Below are positions 11,188-23,083 of a stretch of DNA of 64,000 bases, piece after piece. The stretch's first letter is position 1. The number at the start of each line of letters is the position of its first letter. The stretch lies in the NCBI RefSeq assembly GCF_000315625.1, contig NW_005434664.1, positions 855,662-919,661 on the forward strand, given 5' to 3'. The notes under the pieces were generated by a model that was not told the origin of the DNA, made no database searches, and saw nothing but the letters and a program-made list of their open reading frames with translations. Position numbers and translations under genes: made by a program. This DNA comes from Guillardia theta CCMP2712 (Eukaryota > Cryptophyceae > Pyrenomonadales > Geminigeraceae).

Positions 11188-13476
11188 TGCCTGCTCCCAT
11201 CATGCTCTTGACGCCCGTCTGCCTGCCTGCTCCCCCTCGTTGCTCCTCTTCTCCTTGAGCTTCTTCTGACCTGCACCTTGATCTTCTCCTCGCGTCTTCC
11301 TGGTGCTCGCCCCCTTGTGTTGTCTCATGGTGGGAGAGCGATGCTGCGAGTCTGGTCGAGACCTCCCTCCTCTCGTGTCCTGACGGCGGCTGTCATGCAT
11401 GGATCAGCCGCTCGCATGCGACATTCCGTCGTTGGCTCAGCTGGGACTGATGGACCATCTGGCAGGTGATCCCTTCCAGAGCCTGAGAGGCGAAGGGTCC
11501 GAAGGCTCGATCATCGGTAGGGGAGGGAGGATGGGAGGCAGAAGAGAGGCGTGACGCTTGCTGCAGGGCCTGCGACCCTCATGCTGTGCTGCGTGTGCTG
11601 CTGCTTGAGCTTGCTGATCGCGTACATCATCTGGGCGCTCGTGACCATCTTCGTGACCTTCGGGCGAGTGACACGAGCGAGAGAGGAGGGGAGAGAGCGA
11701 GCGAGCGGAAGGAGGGAGGGAGGAAGAGGGGGAGGGAGGAGGGGGAAGCAGGAGAGGGAGGAGAGGGAGAAGGGTTGGGTGAGGAGGGAGGGGAGGCTGA
11801 CTGTAAGGGGTGCAGGTCTACATCGAGCGCGTGCGGGCGAGCTACAACATCTGGGCTTTCTGTCTCACAGCGGTCAGAGGAATAGAGGGAGACGAGAGGG
11901 AGAGGAAGAGATGGAAGGAGGGCAGGAGGAGAGACGGAGAGGAGAGGGCACTGGCTCTGACGGTGTGCAGGTGGTGATCATGCCTTTGATCGGGTTCATC
12001 ATCTCGTTGACGAGGAACAACAGAGAAGGAGCGTCGATCCTGCAGGTAGAGGATGCGGCATGGGCGGCATGGGCAGAGCGAAGGGAGGAAACGGGACGGG
12101 GGACGCGAGGGGGAGGGGGAGGAGAGCAGGCTAATGAGGAAGGCAGTTTGCGCTAGCGATGGTGAACCTGGGCATCTCGGTGTGGGGCATGTGGCTTTGG
12201 GCGTCGATCAGCAACAACTGCTGGACGTACTTCGAGAGCAGCTTCTGGGATCTGGCGCTGCTGTTCAAGGTAAGGAAACGGAAGGACGAGGCGACGGAGA
12301 GGAACAAAACGAGAGCAGGAAAGACGAGAGGAGGAAGAAGGAGAGGAGACGCGGGGGAGGAGGGAAGAGGAGCAGGAGGAAGAGAGGGGGAGGAGGCGGG
12401 ACATCGCCGAGAGTAACCAGGCGACGGCAGATCAACGTCATCTTGCTTGCGATTACGTTTTTCATGACGCTCTGCGTGATGGTATGAAGAGGAGGGAGGC
12501 GCGGGAGGCGCTGCACGGAGGAGGAGGAGGAGGAGGAGGAGGAGGAGGAGGATTTGACAAGAGAGCGACTGGGCAGTGCATGGGGATCATGTTTCTCGGG
12601 TCGTCGATCCCAGGGTCGACGGACAGCGGATACCAGCGGATGCCGAACGAAGACGATGACAAGGACGAGGTAGAGGAGGGTGGAGGAAGAGAAGACGACG
12701 AGCTGACGGTCAGGCAGGCTTTGCGGTCAGCAGCGTCAGCGGGCAAGACAGACGAGGTGTGGCGGTAGAGGATCAGAAGGGGGAGGGCGAGAACGAGGAC
12801 GCGAGAGAGGAGCGGAGGGAGGAGACGGTGACGGGCGTGTCGGGGGAGCAGGTACGGCGGCTGATCAAGGAGGGCGCTAGGCTGGAAGCGAGGAACAAGA
12901 GGGGCTGGCAGGCGCTGTGAGTAGCCCGGGAGGAGGGGGGAGGAGGGGTTGAGGCGTGGGGCAGGCACTGTGCGGCATCAAGCGGGAGGAAGGAGATCGT
13001 GGAGATCCTCGTAGCGGTGAGGGAGGGAGGAGGGGGAGGAGAGGAGGCTGATGGGGACGGGGTGTGCGCAGGCGGGGGCGGACATTGACGCGGAGACTCA
13101 AGACGGGGAGACGCCGCTACGGCTGGCGAACGGACATGTGAGACAGGGGAGGGGTGGGGAGGAGAGATATGAGAGAGGGGAGGTGAAAGGGGTACCGGAG
13201 AAAGGAATCGTACTGGAAGGGGAGGGACGGGGGGAGGGGGGGGTAAGGGGAAGGGAAGAGGGGGGGGTAAGGGGACGGGAGGAGGGGGGCCCGGGTAAGG
13301 GGACCCGAGGCTTCGGTGTGAACTGATGGATGGGTGGACAGCCTGACGTGGAGGACATCCTGCGGTCGCTGGGGGCGAGAGACAGGTGAGAGGAGGAGGG
13401 GAGTGGTAGAAGCAGAGAGAATGACGGGTGAGGGGCAGCATGGCGAACGCACAGGCGGCGACTCAAGAGTTCGTGT
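11188..13476 (+). repeat. Right arm of a large inverted duplication
   Basis: Reverse complement of 8545-10799. Similarity ends at 13476, inside GTTCGTGTAAG, just after the gene's last exon. The 5' flank 11035-11187 has no visible partner because the matching left sequence would lie in the gap. Confidence 0.9.
11399..13389 (+). CDS. Four-TM protein with C-terminal ankyrin repeats (intact copy)
   Basis: Unrecognised membrane protein. The eleven-exon, 311-aa model is phase-consistent throughout: 11399-11516, 11567-11667, 11816-11872, 11971-12045, 12147-12269, 12431-12481, 12577-12756, 12852-12916, 12965-13016, 13072-13137, 13342-13389 (TGA). A soluble N-terminus MDQPLACDIPSLAQLGLMDH is followed by TM1 (CCVCCCLSLLIAYIIWALV), TM2 across exons 3-4 (AFCLTA-VVIMPLIGFIIS), TM3 (FALAMVNLGISVWGMWLW) and TM4 across exons 6-7 (INVILLAITFFM...CMGIMF). 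An acidic linker (NEDDDKDEVEEGGG) leads to two to three ankyrin units: ALRSAASAGKTDEVRRLIKE, GWQALHCAASSGRKEIVEIL, DGETPLRLANGHPDVEDILR. Ankyrin repeats imply a cytosolic binding face on a small membrane protein. No enzyme or channel motif was seen. Confidence 0.75.
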
Positions 13477-14297
13477 AAGAGAGGGAGGTTCAGAAGACTG
13501 GATGAAGGATGTTTTAACGTCGTCGTCGTGAAAGAGGAGGAGGAGGAGGAGGAGGAGGAGGAGGAGGAGAGCGAGAGAGATAGTACTGCACAGCATCTTT
13601 TGTATCCCCTCGTTCTCTTCTTCTCTACTGCTCGTCACGTTTCTGCTAGCCGAATTGTACTATATATAACTTTGTGTTGATTTTATCGATCTGCAAAGAA
13701 CGTCGAAGGAATCCTTCATGTGAAATCCTCGTTGAATGTCTTTCCTACCCGTCCTACCCTATCCCTTCTTCTTCCTCTCTCCGTCAATTCCCTCCATTCC
13801 CTCCTCCCTCCTCCCTGCTTCCTGCTCTTCATCCTGCTACTCTTGCAAGTGGTTCCTTTCAAGCTCGATCGAGGAGCTCCACTCGCTCCAGCCAAGGGGC
13901 TCCGACCTGAACCTCACCTGCGCAAGTTTCTCAGCTCAGCCAGCTGGACTTGTCTGCCTACTTGTATCATCTGCGGGAGATCCTCCTCATTGATCTTTCC
14001 CTGCGGGGAGAATGAGAAGGCAGGAGGGAGGAGGAGGAAGCAGTGGACAAGGGAGGAAGGAGGAGTTTAACCAGCAGGGAGGAGAAAGGATTCCAAAGGA
14101 AAGGAGGAAGAAAATTGAAAGTTGAGGGTAGGTGAGACAGAAAAACACCAGATGCCCCCCGAAGTGATGGCCTGACATCTCTCTTGTTTTCTCGTCGTCA
14201 TGTAGGTCTTGCGAATATGTTCTCCACTCTCCTGATGCAACACCTTTCAGTCCTCTTCCTCTCCTCCTCCTCCTCCTCCCCTCCTCCTTATCATCAG

Positions 14298-14331
<34 letters not shown>

Positions 14332-14928
14332 GTCGTCACCCGTCGCAGCGTCAAGTTGCAGGGGAGGCTGTTGCTTCTGTGCATTCCCCTTGTATCTGAT
14401 CTGAAAATGAAGATGAAGGTGAGAAACTGCCGCAGAGCAGAGGAGGCAGGCAAGCTGGGAGGGAGGGAGGGAGGGAGAGAGGGAGGGAGAGAGGGAGGAA
14501 AGAAGAGAACGAGGGAGGTTGGAGGCCAGTAAGGAGATGGAGATGGGCAGGAGCAGCTGAGAAAAACATCTGTCATGTGAAGATGAGGGAATTACTTGAC
14601 AAGCAAACTTGGTCGAGGGCCAGTTGGGCTTGTCAACACGGAAAGTGACCAGCGCTCTCCACTTCTCTCTGACCTTGATGACCTACAACCTCGTGAGCAC
14701 AAGGAAGAGGCGAGGAAGGAGAAGGGGAGAGAGTCGTGGAAGAGGAAGGGGGAGAGTTGTGGCACAGGAAGGGGGAGAAGAGAGGAGCAGCAGTAGGCAA
14801 GCAAAGAGAATGAAGACGAGGACGAGGAAGAGGAAGAGGAAGACGAGGGCAAGGAAATGGAGGGGCAAACCTCCGCGATCGCAAATTCTGTAGGTATGGA
14901 GCTGGGAGAGAAGAATCGCTCTCGAGCC
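13477..14928 (+). other. Intergenic or unresolved; weak coding signals
   Basis: Pieces with open frames but no consistent exon chain: 13850-14000 (for example SQLDLSAYLYHLREILLIDL or FKLDRGAPLAPAKGLRPE in different frames) and 14610-14700 (KVTSALHFSLTLMTYNLVS). They could be exons of an unrecognised + gene ending near 14.9 kb. There is a (GGA)n tract at 13530-13570, an (ATC)n run at about 14290-14331 and GA-rich DNA at 14450-14510. Confidence 0.25.
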
Positions 14929-16635
14929 TTACGGTGACTTCAACGTCACACATCGCTCGCAGGCATCAGGTACCAGCAGAGCCTGATTCCTCGCATCGCT
15001 CGCCCTCTTCGCCACCTCCCCCTCCTCATCCTCGTCCTGCTCGTTCCCCATCCCGGCCTGTTCGTCTTCCGCTATCCCCTCCTCCTTTCTCAAGGCTTTG
15101 AGCTTTGCCTCCTCCTCCGATGCCTTTGAGAGGGAAGAGGTGACCAGCGGAAACGAGAAAGAAGCAGGAGGGGAGGAGGAGGGGCGATGAACGACAGAGA
15201 AGAGAGGGGAGGGGAGGGGAGGGGAGGACGGGGCACGTTTCACCTTGTCGTAATGAATGTAGTTGTTCTTGTGCACGAAACTTCTGTCTGATCGATGCAG
15301 ATAATGGAGTTGAATCTGACGGTAGAAATGCGCATAGTAAAAGAGAAGCTGCAAACAATCATCAACGTTGCCTTCCTCTCTTTAGCCAACATCCTGTCCT
15401 CCATATTCCCTTCTCATCCCCTCCCCGTAATCCCTTCCCCCCCACCAACTCTTCATCCTCTAACTCTCCTCTCCTCTCCTCTCCTCTCCTCACTCCATCC
15501 ACTCTCTTCTTCACCTGATCGTATCTCCCATCATAACCTCCAGCAGTCGCGATGGAGTACTGCCGGAGGAGGTGAAAGATACACTCAGCGGTCGACAGGA
15601 AAGCTTCTCCATGCGCGTGATATCTGTGACATGCTCAGCTGCATTCGGCACCCGAGGGGTCAAGACCTCCAGAAAGTTGTTTGTTCAGCTGCAATCTTGA
15701 CATGTGGCATGCCGCTGCCGTCACGTTCACTCCCCTCTAACGCCAACAAGTCTCTCCCTCACCGGAATCTTTCATCTCGCAGGATCTGGTTGGTGGTCAA
15801 CCACGTGCTGTCGATGACGAAGACTCTCTTGATCCCCTCCCACCTCATCTCACTCGCCTCCACCGCATCCTTGCTTGGAAACAGCAGCAGCGAGTCCTTG
15901 TACGTCCCCCTCCTCCCTCCCTCCTCCTCTCCTCCCTCCCCCGCCCCTTCCTCGTCTGCTTCAGGGAGGGCAGGGTAGGTGAAGATCTCAACGTCGGGGG
16001 AGGTGAGGCTGACGTGTGTGGCCGTGCTCTTGCTCTTGTTCTCCCGCGCATGGCGAACTATCGCAACCTGGAACGGCAGCGCGACTGAGGGGACGAGCGA
16101 CGCGTCGCCCACAGCGCGCGTGCATTCCTCGCAGTAGTACTTCTTGGGAGCCTGACAGGAGGGGCATCCGTGCTTCTGGTTCCGTAGCGCCTGCATGGAA
16201 GGAGGAGAACAAGGAGTGGAGCAGGAGGAGGAGGAGGAGGAGGAGGAGGAGGAGGAGGAGGAGGAGGAGAGCCCGTCAGTCTGAGCATGAATGTCCAGCT
16301 GACTTTCCCACCTGCCTCTCAAACGCCTCGCTTCTGAGGTCCCACAGGAGAGACTCAACAAGGTGCCTCGTCCCCGCTCCTCTATTCTCGTCTGCCAGGT
16401 CGTCCACCCCCACCCCCACCACGAGACGAGCTGCTGCCTTCTTCTTCTTCTGACCGCTGCCGCTGCTGTTGTCCTGTGCCTGGAGGAGAGAGAGTCAGAT
16501 CCCCTGGGAGAAAGAGGGGTAAGGCTGGGGAGGGGGTGAGCCGGTGGGAGGGGGGAGGCTGGGGAAGTTTGCTCCTGTCATGCTGCTCACCTTCGGGCGT
16601 TTCATCTCGGAAGCATAGTGTGAGTTGCCTCCCAT
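14929..16635 (-). CDS. DTW-domain tRNA-uridine aminocarboxypropyltransferase (DTWD1-like)
   Basis: Predicted to transfer the 3-amino-3-carboxypropyl group of SAM to a uridine in tRNA (acp3U), the activity known for DTWD1/TapT. The seven-exon, 365-aa model agrees in phase: 16635-16591, 16479-16312, 16190-15763, 15714-15667, 15623-15515, 15348-15244, 15123-14929 (TAA). Exon 3 holds the zinc cysteines (HGCPSCQAPKKYYCEECT), the KSTATHVSLTSPDVEIFTYP block and the name-giving motif as VFVIDSTWLTTNQILRDERF. Later short exons restore VKIAAEQTTFWR, EAFLSTAECIFHLL, YDGRYDQLLFYYAHFY, which align in order with the DTWD1 C-terminal half. An acidic 64-aa tail is encoded by the last exon. The first exon (MGGNSHYASEMKRPK) is small and less certain. 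Confidence 0.92.
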
Positions 16636-17258
16636 CACGGCGGCGATTATGTCAGATCCTCTTCATCCTCTTCCTCTGTCTCTCCTGCCATCATCGTTAC
16701 CGGAGATGAGCAACAAACACGATGCCTCCCCGCCTTGTACAGATGATTTCATCTCCCCGACTCTCCTCCTTGATCCTGCCTATCCCCTTCCCTCCCTCCT
16801 CTCAGCCCCCTTGCTTGCACAACCTCCCTCGTCTCTCCTCCTCTTCTCATTCATGGTCTTCCTCCTCCCTTCCCCCCCCCCCCCTCCCCCGGGTCCTCGT
16901 CCTACAATCGTCCACATCCCAGCATGCCCACATTTCCGAGGCCGCAATATCTGTAACCGAATACAACGGTTGCGGTGTAACGGAGAAAACGGTCGCGCCA
17001 GCATGGATTCGCCGTGGCAAAGGGCGCATCATGGGAGGCGCCTGCTGTCTTCCATGTCGCCTGTCCTCCTCCTCCTCCTCCTCCTCCTCATCGTAAGAAT
17101 CTCTCACCTTCATCGCCTCGCTCGTCGTGCCATGCTGCATCGTCACTCGTGCGCGATATCCCTCGAGTACTTGCGATCCTGTCCCCTGTGCTCTTAGGGT
17201 TTCATGCCTGACGAAGCTGATGATCTAGGAGGTAGTTCCGGGAGAGAGAAAGTCTGCC
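16636..17258. other. Divergent intergenic region
   Basis: Lies between the start of the DTWD1-like gene (-) and the presumed start of the ankyrin gene (+), so it likely carries both promoters. It is C/T-rich with a (CTC)n run at about 17061-17090. No convincing exon or named promoter element was found. Confidence 0.4.
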
Positions 17259-20200
17259 ATGACATCAAGCGCTAAGATCGCGTCAGAGCGCTCGCCCTTC
17301 AGCCGGCTCATCATGCAGTTGAGGGGGGGTCGGCGGTCGGACCACCTTCCACGTTCGTTCAAGGTGCGCGAGCGCGGGATGCTGATGGAACGTTGGGATG
17401 ACGTTGGACACAGAGAGCGTTGCGGAGGCACACGAAGTCAAGGTTGATGGAGGAGAAGAAGAAGAGGTTTGAGCTGCTTGCCTTGTCTCGCCGAGACGGG
17501 TTACCGAGTGCTTGAAGGGGGAAAGGGCTCGACGCTCTGATAGAAAGGCTCAACGCAACCAACAAGCTACCACGTGAGATGACGACTAGTTGCAGTCTCG
17601 CTCACTTGAGAACCCTGACTCTCGTGCTTTCTCGATCCCTGCTCGGCAGCACCAGAGACCGAGGAGGTCGAAGCACCAAGGACATGGTAACTGGTGAGAG
17701 GGTGGAGGCAGCAGGAGCTGAGTGGAGCATCAGGTGGTGGAAACCCTTGATGGAAGATGATCCTCCCGACCTGAGCGTACTCTTGGACAACGACCCTCCT
17801 CCTCCCTCCCAGCGTCCCCTCGGCCCCGACGGGTGACAGACGTTGCTCGCGATGATGCTTGTCTGAGAGAACTGGAAACCAGCAAGCCGGTGTGCGCCAA
17901 CTACGATCACCTTGCGAAGAAGATGCGAAATGTCGAGCCCGTCCAAGAGGAGGTCCATGCTCTCCTGCTCCCTTCACTCCTCTCCTCCTCTGCACTGTCT
18001 TCCTTCCCCTTCCTCCTCTTACTGCTGTCTCGTGTGCTTTACCAGACCACCATATCTCTGCTGATTCTGATATTTTCTTCGTCCCCCTCCAGCTCTGGGC
18101 CGCCTGCGGCTGCTACGCGTTTGACGATCCTGTGGATCGGACTTACTCCAGGATTGACATACCAGAGGTATGGTGGTCGTGATCGTCATGAAGGGTCAGG
18201 GGAAGCAAGCAGGGAAGAGGATAAGGTGGTTGTGGTTGTGGTGAGAAAGAATGTCAGAGATAAGGAGGAAGAGGAGGTAGAGGAGGAAGAAGCAGGGCAG
18301 GGAGGAGAAGGAGGGGAGGGGGGGGAATGATAGTGGCGAGCGTAGAGGGGAATTTCGTAGGAGGGAGAAGGTTGGACAGAAAGTTCGATCTTTTAATCAA
18401 AGCGAGAGCAAATGGTGGAGCGATACAAGGTGGCTGGGGCGCCGGATGAATTCTAAATATTTGTCTCTCAATTGCATCCTATGACATGTGCGAACAGATC
18501 GTACGATGTCTGAAAGAGGGAGCGGATGTGAATATGGGCCATCCCTTAGATCGCAACAACACGCCGCTGCATTACTTGTGAGTTGGAGGGCGCGAGAGGT
18601 CTTGTTGAGAAACCTTGTGGCGAATCTGTCGTGATCGTTATGATCCACAACTTGAAGTAGTCATGGAGCTGTGTTTGTGTTGCGACGCACCTTGTTGTGT
18701 CGCACCATGATGGAAAAGAAGTCATGTCAGCACGATTCATGTCTTGGGCTCAAGTTCTGCCTGTGAAGTTGGATCCCAGGTGCCGAAATGGATCTGTCGA
18801 GGCGATCGAGACGGTGATAGCGCATGGAGCGAATGTTTCAGCCATCAACAATGGTGACGATGTTTGTTTGAGCTTCGAAGATTCGACCATGAAGGGGTGC
18901 AATACAGGTTTGATGCAGTGGACTCCGCTACACGCGGCTGCATACATGGGGATGGTGGAGGTAGGGGGGCCACTATCACTTCTCAACACTCTGTTCATCT
19001 CGACAACTTTCTCCTGTTCATCGCTCACCCTCGCTGAGCACTCTCCCTTGTTCAGCAGGGATGTCTGAAGTCACTTGACAGGCCGTGCAAGTGTTGGTCA
19101 AGCATGGAGCCAACGTGACCTGCGTCGATGACGACGGTTGGATGCCAATTCACTTGTAAGGATGGAACCGTCTTGAAGATCAGAGGTTGACAGCGAACTT
19201 GAACAGTGCGAGCTACGGGGGTCATGCGGACGTTTGCAAAGTTCTTGTTGAGCTGGGGTGTCCAGTGGACATCAGGTGGGGAGATGAAGATTCCTGCAAG
19301 GTTGACGGCAAACTGATTAATCTTGCTCGCAGATTCCCCGAGTTTTCTTGGTCCGCACTTCACATAGCGGCCAGGTGTGAAGATGACGATATCAGTGTGA
19401 CGATCCGAAATGAACATGTTCGCTACAGCCGAGGGTTCCCCGACGTCTGCGTGACGCTCATGGAAGTCGGAGCCGGTGAGAGAACGCTTTCCCTTCATTC
19501 CCATGCTGATGTCTCAACGAGCAGACTGGCACGCGAAGGACTTCTTGTTTCATGTTGGCTGCTCGCCTGCTGAAGGGCAATAACGAGATGTGTCACAGGA
19601 CGCCTTTGACGTGGCGAGCAAGTTCGGAATGCGAGGTCTGCCATTCTTGTGCCCCGCTGCGAGACTTTTGCTAACGACATCGAAAGAATGCTCGGCGATC
19701 TTCAAGAGCAAGATGAGGTTGGCGCGATCCGCTTGTTGTCGTGAATCTCCACAGCGGCGCTGACCTTGTCAAACCTGATGCGACCGCAGGGAAGAATCGA
19801 TCTACGACCTTGAATGCCTCGAGACCACCATCGAGGTAAGAGGTTGAGATTCCACCGGGTCGTTTTGACCCATGACTGCCCCTCGGTTTGTCAAGCGTTG
19901 ACTCCATTCCTCTCCGCCCGCCCCAACCCCCTCGTTTCCTGTCCCTTGCTATTCTGCCTTTCTGTCTTTCCCCCTTCTTCTCCTCCTTCTCTGCCTTGCT
20001 ACCTTTCTCCCTCCTCCGCTTCCTTTTTCGCCCCCTCCCCTCCTTCTCCAGGGAAAGAAAGTCCTTCTTGTGGTATCTGGGCAGTTTGCAGGTAAGAACC
20101 GCAACTCCTTGGTATGCAGCTGAAGTCTGCTGCTGCAAGGAAACGTCTACTCCCACGTTAGTGACCCGGGGAAAGTGAGCGAGGACGGAACGCGCGCGTG

Positions 20201-22470
20201 TCCTCTTCGTGTTGACAGGAGGTGCAGGAGGAGAGTCAGTACCTTGGGAGGTTGAGGATAGAAGATCATGTTAGTCTCCCCTCCTCTCCTCGTCCTCCTC
20301 TTAGCTACGATGCAGACCATAGATCCTTCTATCCCTGAAGAGCAAGGCTGTCAACAGGTTTCATGCACCCTCCCTCTCATTTTCTCTACCATCCCATCCT
20401 CTTGCCCCATTCTTGTTCATCTCCCTGCCTGTACTTCCCTCAATCATCTCGTCTATCGTCTCTCTGCCTCTCCTCTCCTCTCCTCTCCTCTCCTCTCCTC
20501 TCCTCTCCTCTCCTCTCCTCTCCTCTCCTCTCCTCTCCTCTCCTCGCCTCTCGTGTTCCGATCATGGCAGGTCTAAGAATTCTCCATCCAGGTCGACGAT
20601 GACGAGGAAATGCCCGAGCCTCCTGACTGGGCTTATCACACCGATGGGACCCCGTGGGAGTACACGATGAGCCTGATGGAGGAGATTAAGGTGGGAGAAG
20701 GAAAAGGAGAGCACGGAGCACGGAGCACGGAGGGAGGAAGGAGACGGGCGGGGGGAGCGAGGAGGGAGACAAGAAGGAACGAGGATAGATAGAGGAGGCA
20801 GAAGGGAGGGGAGAGGCAGGAGGCAGGACGATGATAGTTGGAGGAGGTAACGAATTTGTATCAGGTTGAAGGCGAGAAATATCTGTTGGAAGCCGGAACA
20901 GCTGCCGTATACCAGTACAGGAAACCTCACAGATTTCTGGGGCTTCTAAGGAAGGACAAGACGATCGATTTTGGTGCTAGAATGCCAGGTGAGTGTGAAA
21001 GTGGTGGTGGTGGTGTGGTGGTGGTGGTGATGATGATGGAGATGGAGATGATGATAATGGATATGGAGATGATGATGATTCCGAGAAGATGAACAATGAT
21101 TTACATGATGATGAGAGGGAAGTGGTGGAAGATGATGAGGATGACGATTGGAGTGAGTTTGAGCATGCAGGATGGGGCGATACTCCATTCAACGTCCAAG
21201 AGCCCATGATGCCGGGAAGACCTAGTTTTGTGATAGGTAAACGATTTCACACTGACTGCATTCAATGGGTTGATGAAGAAGTTTGGAGGAGGAGAAGGGG
21301 GAAGGGGCAGGAAAGGGGAAGAAATCTGATGATGACGGAGAGGGGAGGAAGAGGGGGGAAGGAAGAGGGTAGTGGAACACCACATGATCGGGATGGGGGT
21401 GGGTGGGGTTGAAGGCAAGAGGAGGAGGAGTGCGAAAGAGCTGAGAACGTCTCAGGGAAGCTGAATGGATCCATTGACGCGGCTCGTCAGTACAACAAGA
21501 AGCTGCACGAGGGGCCATGGAAGGTGAAGTCCGAGGACGCTGCGTTGCGTCTGAATCATCGCACAACCCAGAAAATGCACGAGTACGGCATCTTCAAGCT
21601 CAACGTGGACGGAATCTCGAGTTATCCGCCCGAGTGCGAGGAGGGGCAGCCCTGTCCTTCGCTGGAACCTTCGAGGTCAGACCGCCGACGGGGCTGCGGC
21701 TGCTCCTCCGACGTGCTGATGTGATCCCCTCGCAGCAGGAAGAAGAGCTCGAAGAAGAGCTCCACGGACCTCATGGAGCTGGATGAGAGTGACGAGGTAA
21801 GGAAGCCCAGAAAGATCAAAGGCCTCGGGCCGAAGACCCCCCCGGCGAAATCCTTTGAAGATCAGGTGATGGCAGTTCTTCCTTTCCTCCCATCCGTGTG
21901 TTGCCTGTGATGCTCCTGCGTCATCCTTCTTCTCCTCACTTCGTCCTCCTCTTTTCCTTCTCCTTCTCCTTCTCCTTCCCCTCCCCTTGCCCCTCTCTTT
22001 CGACTCGCTAACTAATGGCCCGCAGCTCGCAGACGCCATGTGGGAGATCAGGTCCAAGGAGCTGCAGCGCAGTGTAAGGTGACCGCACAGGATGCTCCGC
22101 GTCCGAGCTGAACTGAATGCGAATGTCAGGTATGAGGCAGTCGGTGAAGACGTCGTTGGCATACGACAAGACAAGCACCCTTTGTGGAGGAAGACAGCGT
22201 GCAAGTGAGCAGCATCGCGCGATCTCCTTCACGTTCTGATCTCTTGGATCTTTAAAGGTGTCTGCACTGTGAAGATCTGCGGAAAGGAAAGACAGGTAAT
22301 GACTCCATGGACCGCATGTTGGACCTGATGGAAGGGGAAAGGAATTATTTGTCACTGCCGGCACTGCTTCCTGGAAGGGTATTGGGTCGCCAAGGTGACA
22401 AGCTTCATCCTCTCTCTTCTCTCACCCGCACATGCAGTATCCGAAGGTGGTTCTATCAGATTTGGTTTGA
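17259..22470 (+). CDS. Ankyrin-repeat protein with Cys-rich C-terminus (29 exons)
   Basis: Unrecognised protein of about 697 aa. All 29 exon junctions keep phase; the first five exons are the least sure. Exons 17414-17499, 17813-17952 and 18093-18167 (LWAACGCYAFDDPVDRTYSR) precede an ankyrin series: EGADVNMGHPLDRNNTPLHY (18498-18577), GSVEAIETVIAHGANVSAIN plus WTPLHAAAYMGMVE (18780-18960), AVQVLVKHGANVTCVDDDGW (19082-19155), GGHADVCKVLVELGCPVDI (19207-19275), SWSALHIAAR (19333-19374), FPDVCVTLMEVGADWHAKD (19429-19553). The second half is unique: PPDWAYHTDGTPWEYTMSLM (20592-20690), 20865-20988, 21171-21236, 21456-21675, 21736-21865. The end has a probable zinc site, C-x-C-x2-C in TACKCLHC and C-x-C-x2-C in IICHCRHCF (22130-22394), then YPKVVLSDLV and TGA. 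Likely a protein-binding scaffold. Confidence 0.72.
20463..20545 (+). repeat. (CTCCT)n pentanucleotide array in an intron
   Basis: About 80 nt of almost perfect TCTCC/CTCCT repeats, in the intron between exons 19 and 20 of the ankyrin gene. Same unit as at 1-22, about 15470-15490 and 38793-38934. Confidence 0.95.
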
Positions 22471-22570
22471 ACACAAACAGTTTCCATTTTCTTCTTGTTC
22501 TTATGTACAGAAAGAAAGATATCTACACCTCTCACAGAATACAACATTATGTTACAGTCACATCAGCGCC

Positions 22571-23083
22571 TCACAGCTCACATATCATCTGGTGACCCCA
22601 CATTGCGGGGTGCACAAGAACGCGATATGGCTGAGAAGAGCTTGCGATCTCCCGGCGACATGGCTTTCTTTGGGGGTTCGCACGCAGTCCAGCTGCACTT
22701 GTCGCTCTTGGACGCTTGGGGATGGAGCAAGAACGAGGCGAGAGAACCTGAGAGGAGACGTCAAGTCCTGCCCTCCAGCATGCGAAAATGAGGATCTTAC
22801 CGACGATGTCTTGCTGGTGATGGTTGGGGATGCTGTAAGAACCCACAATCATTCTTGCGAACCTGCTCACTGATTTCTCAAAATCGTCCTCCGACGATCG
22901 GAGGAATGCTGGGCGATTCGCTCCATCGTTCAAGCTCATGCTCAAACGAGTGAGGGGGACCTTGTCTGCTCGCACAGACTTGATGTGGATGGCAGGGACG
23001 AAGCAAAAGTCTTTCTTTGCCGACCCACACGAAATGCACAGCGACCAAAGGATCGCGCAGACAATCAACTTAACAGCACGCAT
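22571..23083 (-). CDS. Small secretory/plastid-targeted protein, unrecognised
   Basis: Starts with a clear signal peptide (MRAVKLIVCAILWSLCIS) followed by a region rich in Lys, Arg and Ser with Phe soon after the probable cleavage site (GSAKKDFCFVPAIHIKS), which resembles a bipartite presequence for a complex plastid. The middle reads LTRLSMSLNDGANRPAFLRS and SSEDDFEKS. After residue 71 a possible short intron (GTGAGC...TTACAG) makes the exon structure uncertain, so the C-terminal part of this 170-aa frame may be wrong. It is convergent with the ankyrin gene, whose stop is about 100 nt away. No domain is recognised. Confidence 0.4.
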   Translation of the reverse strand: MRAVKLIVCAILWSLCISCGSAKKDFCFVPAIHIKSVRADKVPLTRLSMSLNDGANRPAFLRSSEDDFEKSVSRFARMIVGSYSIPNHHQQDIVGKILIFACWRAGLDVSSQVLSPRSCSIPKRPRATSAAGLRANPQRKPCRREIASSSQPYRVLVHPAMWGHQMICEL

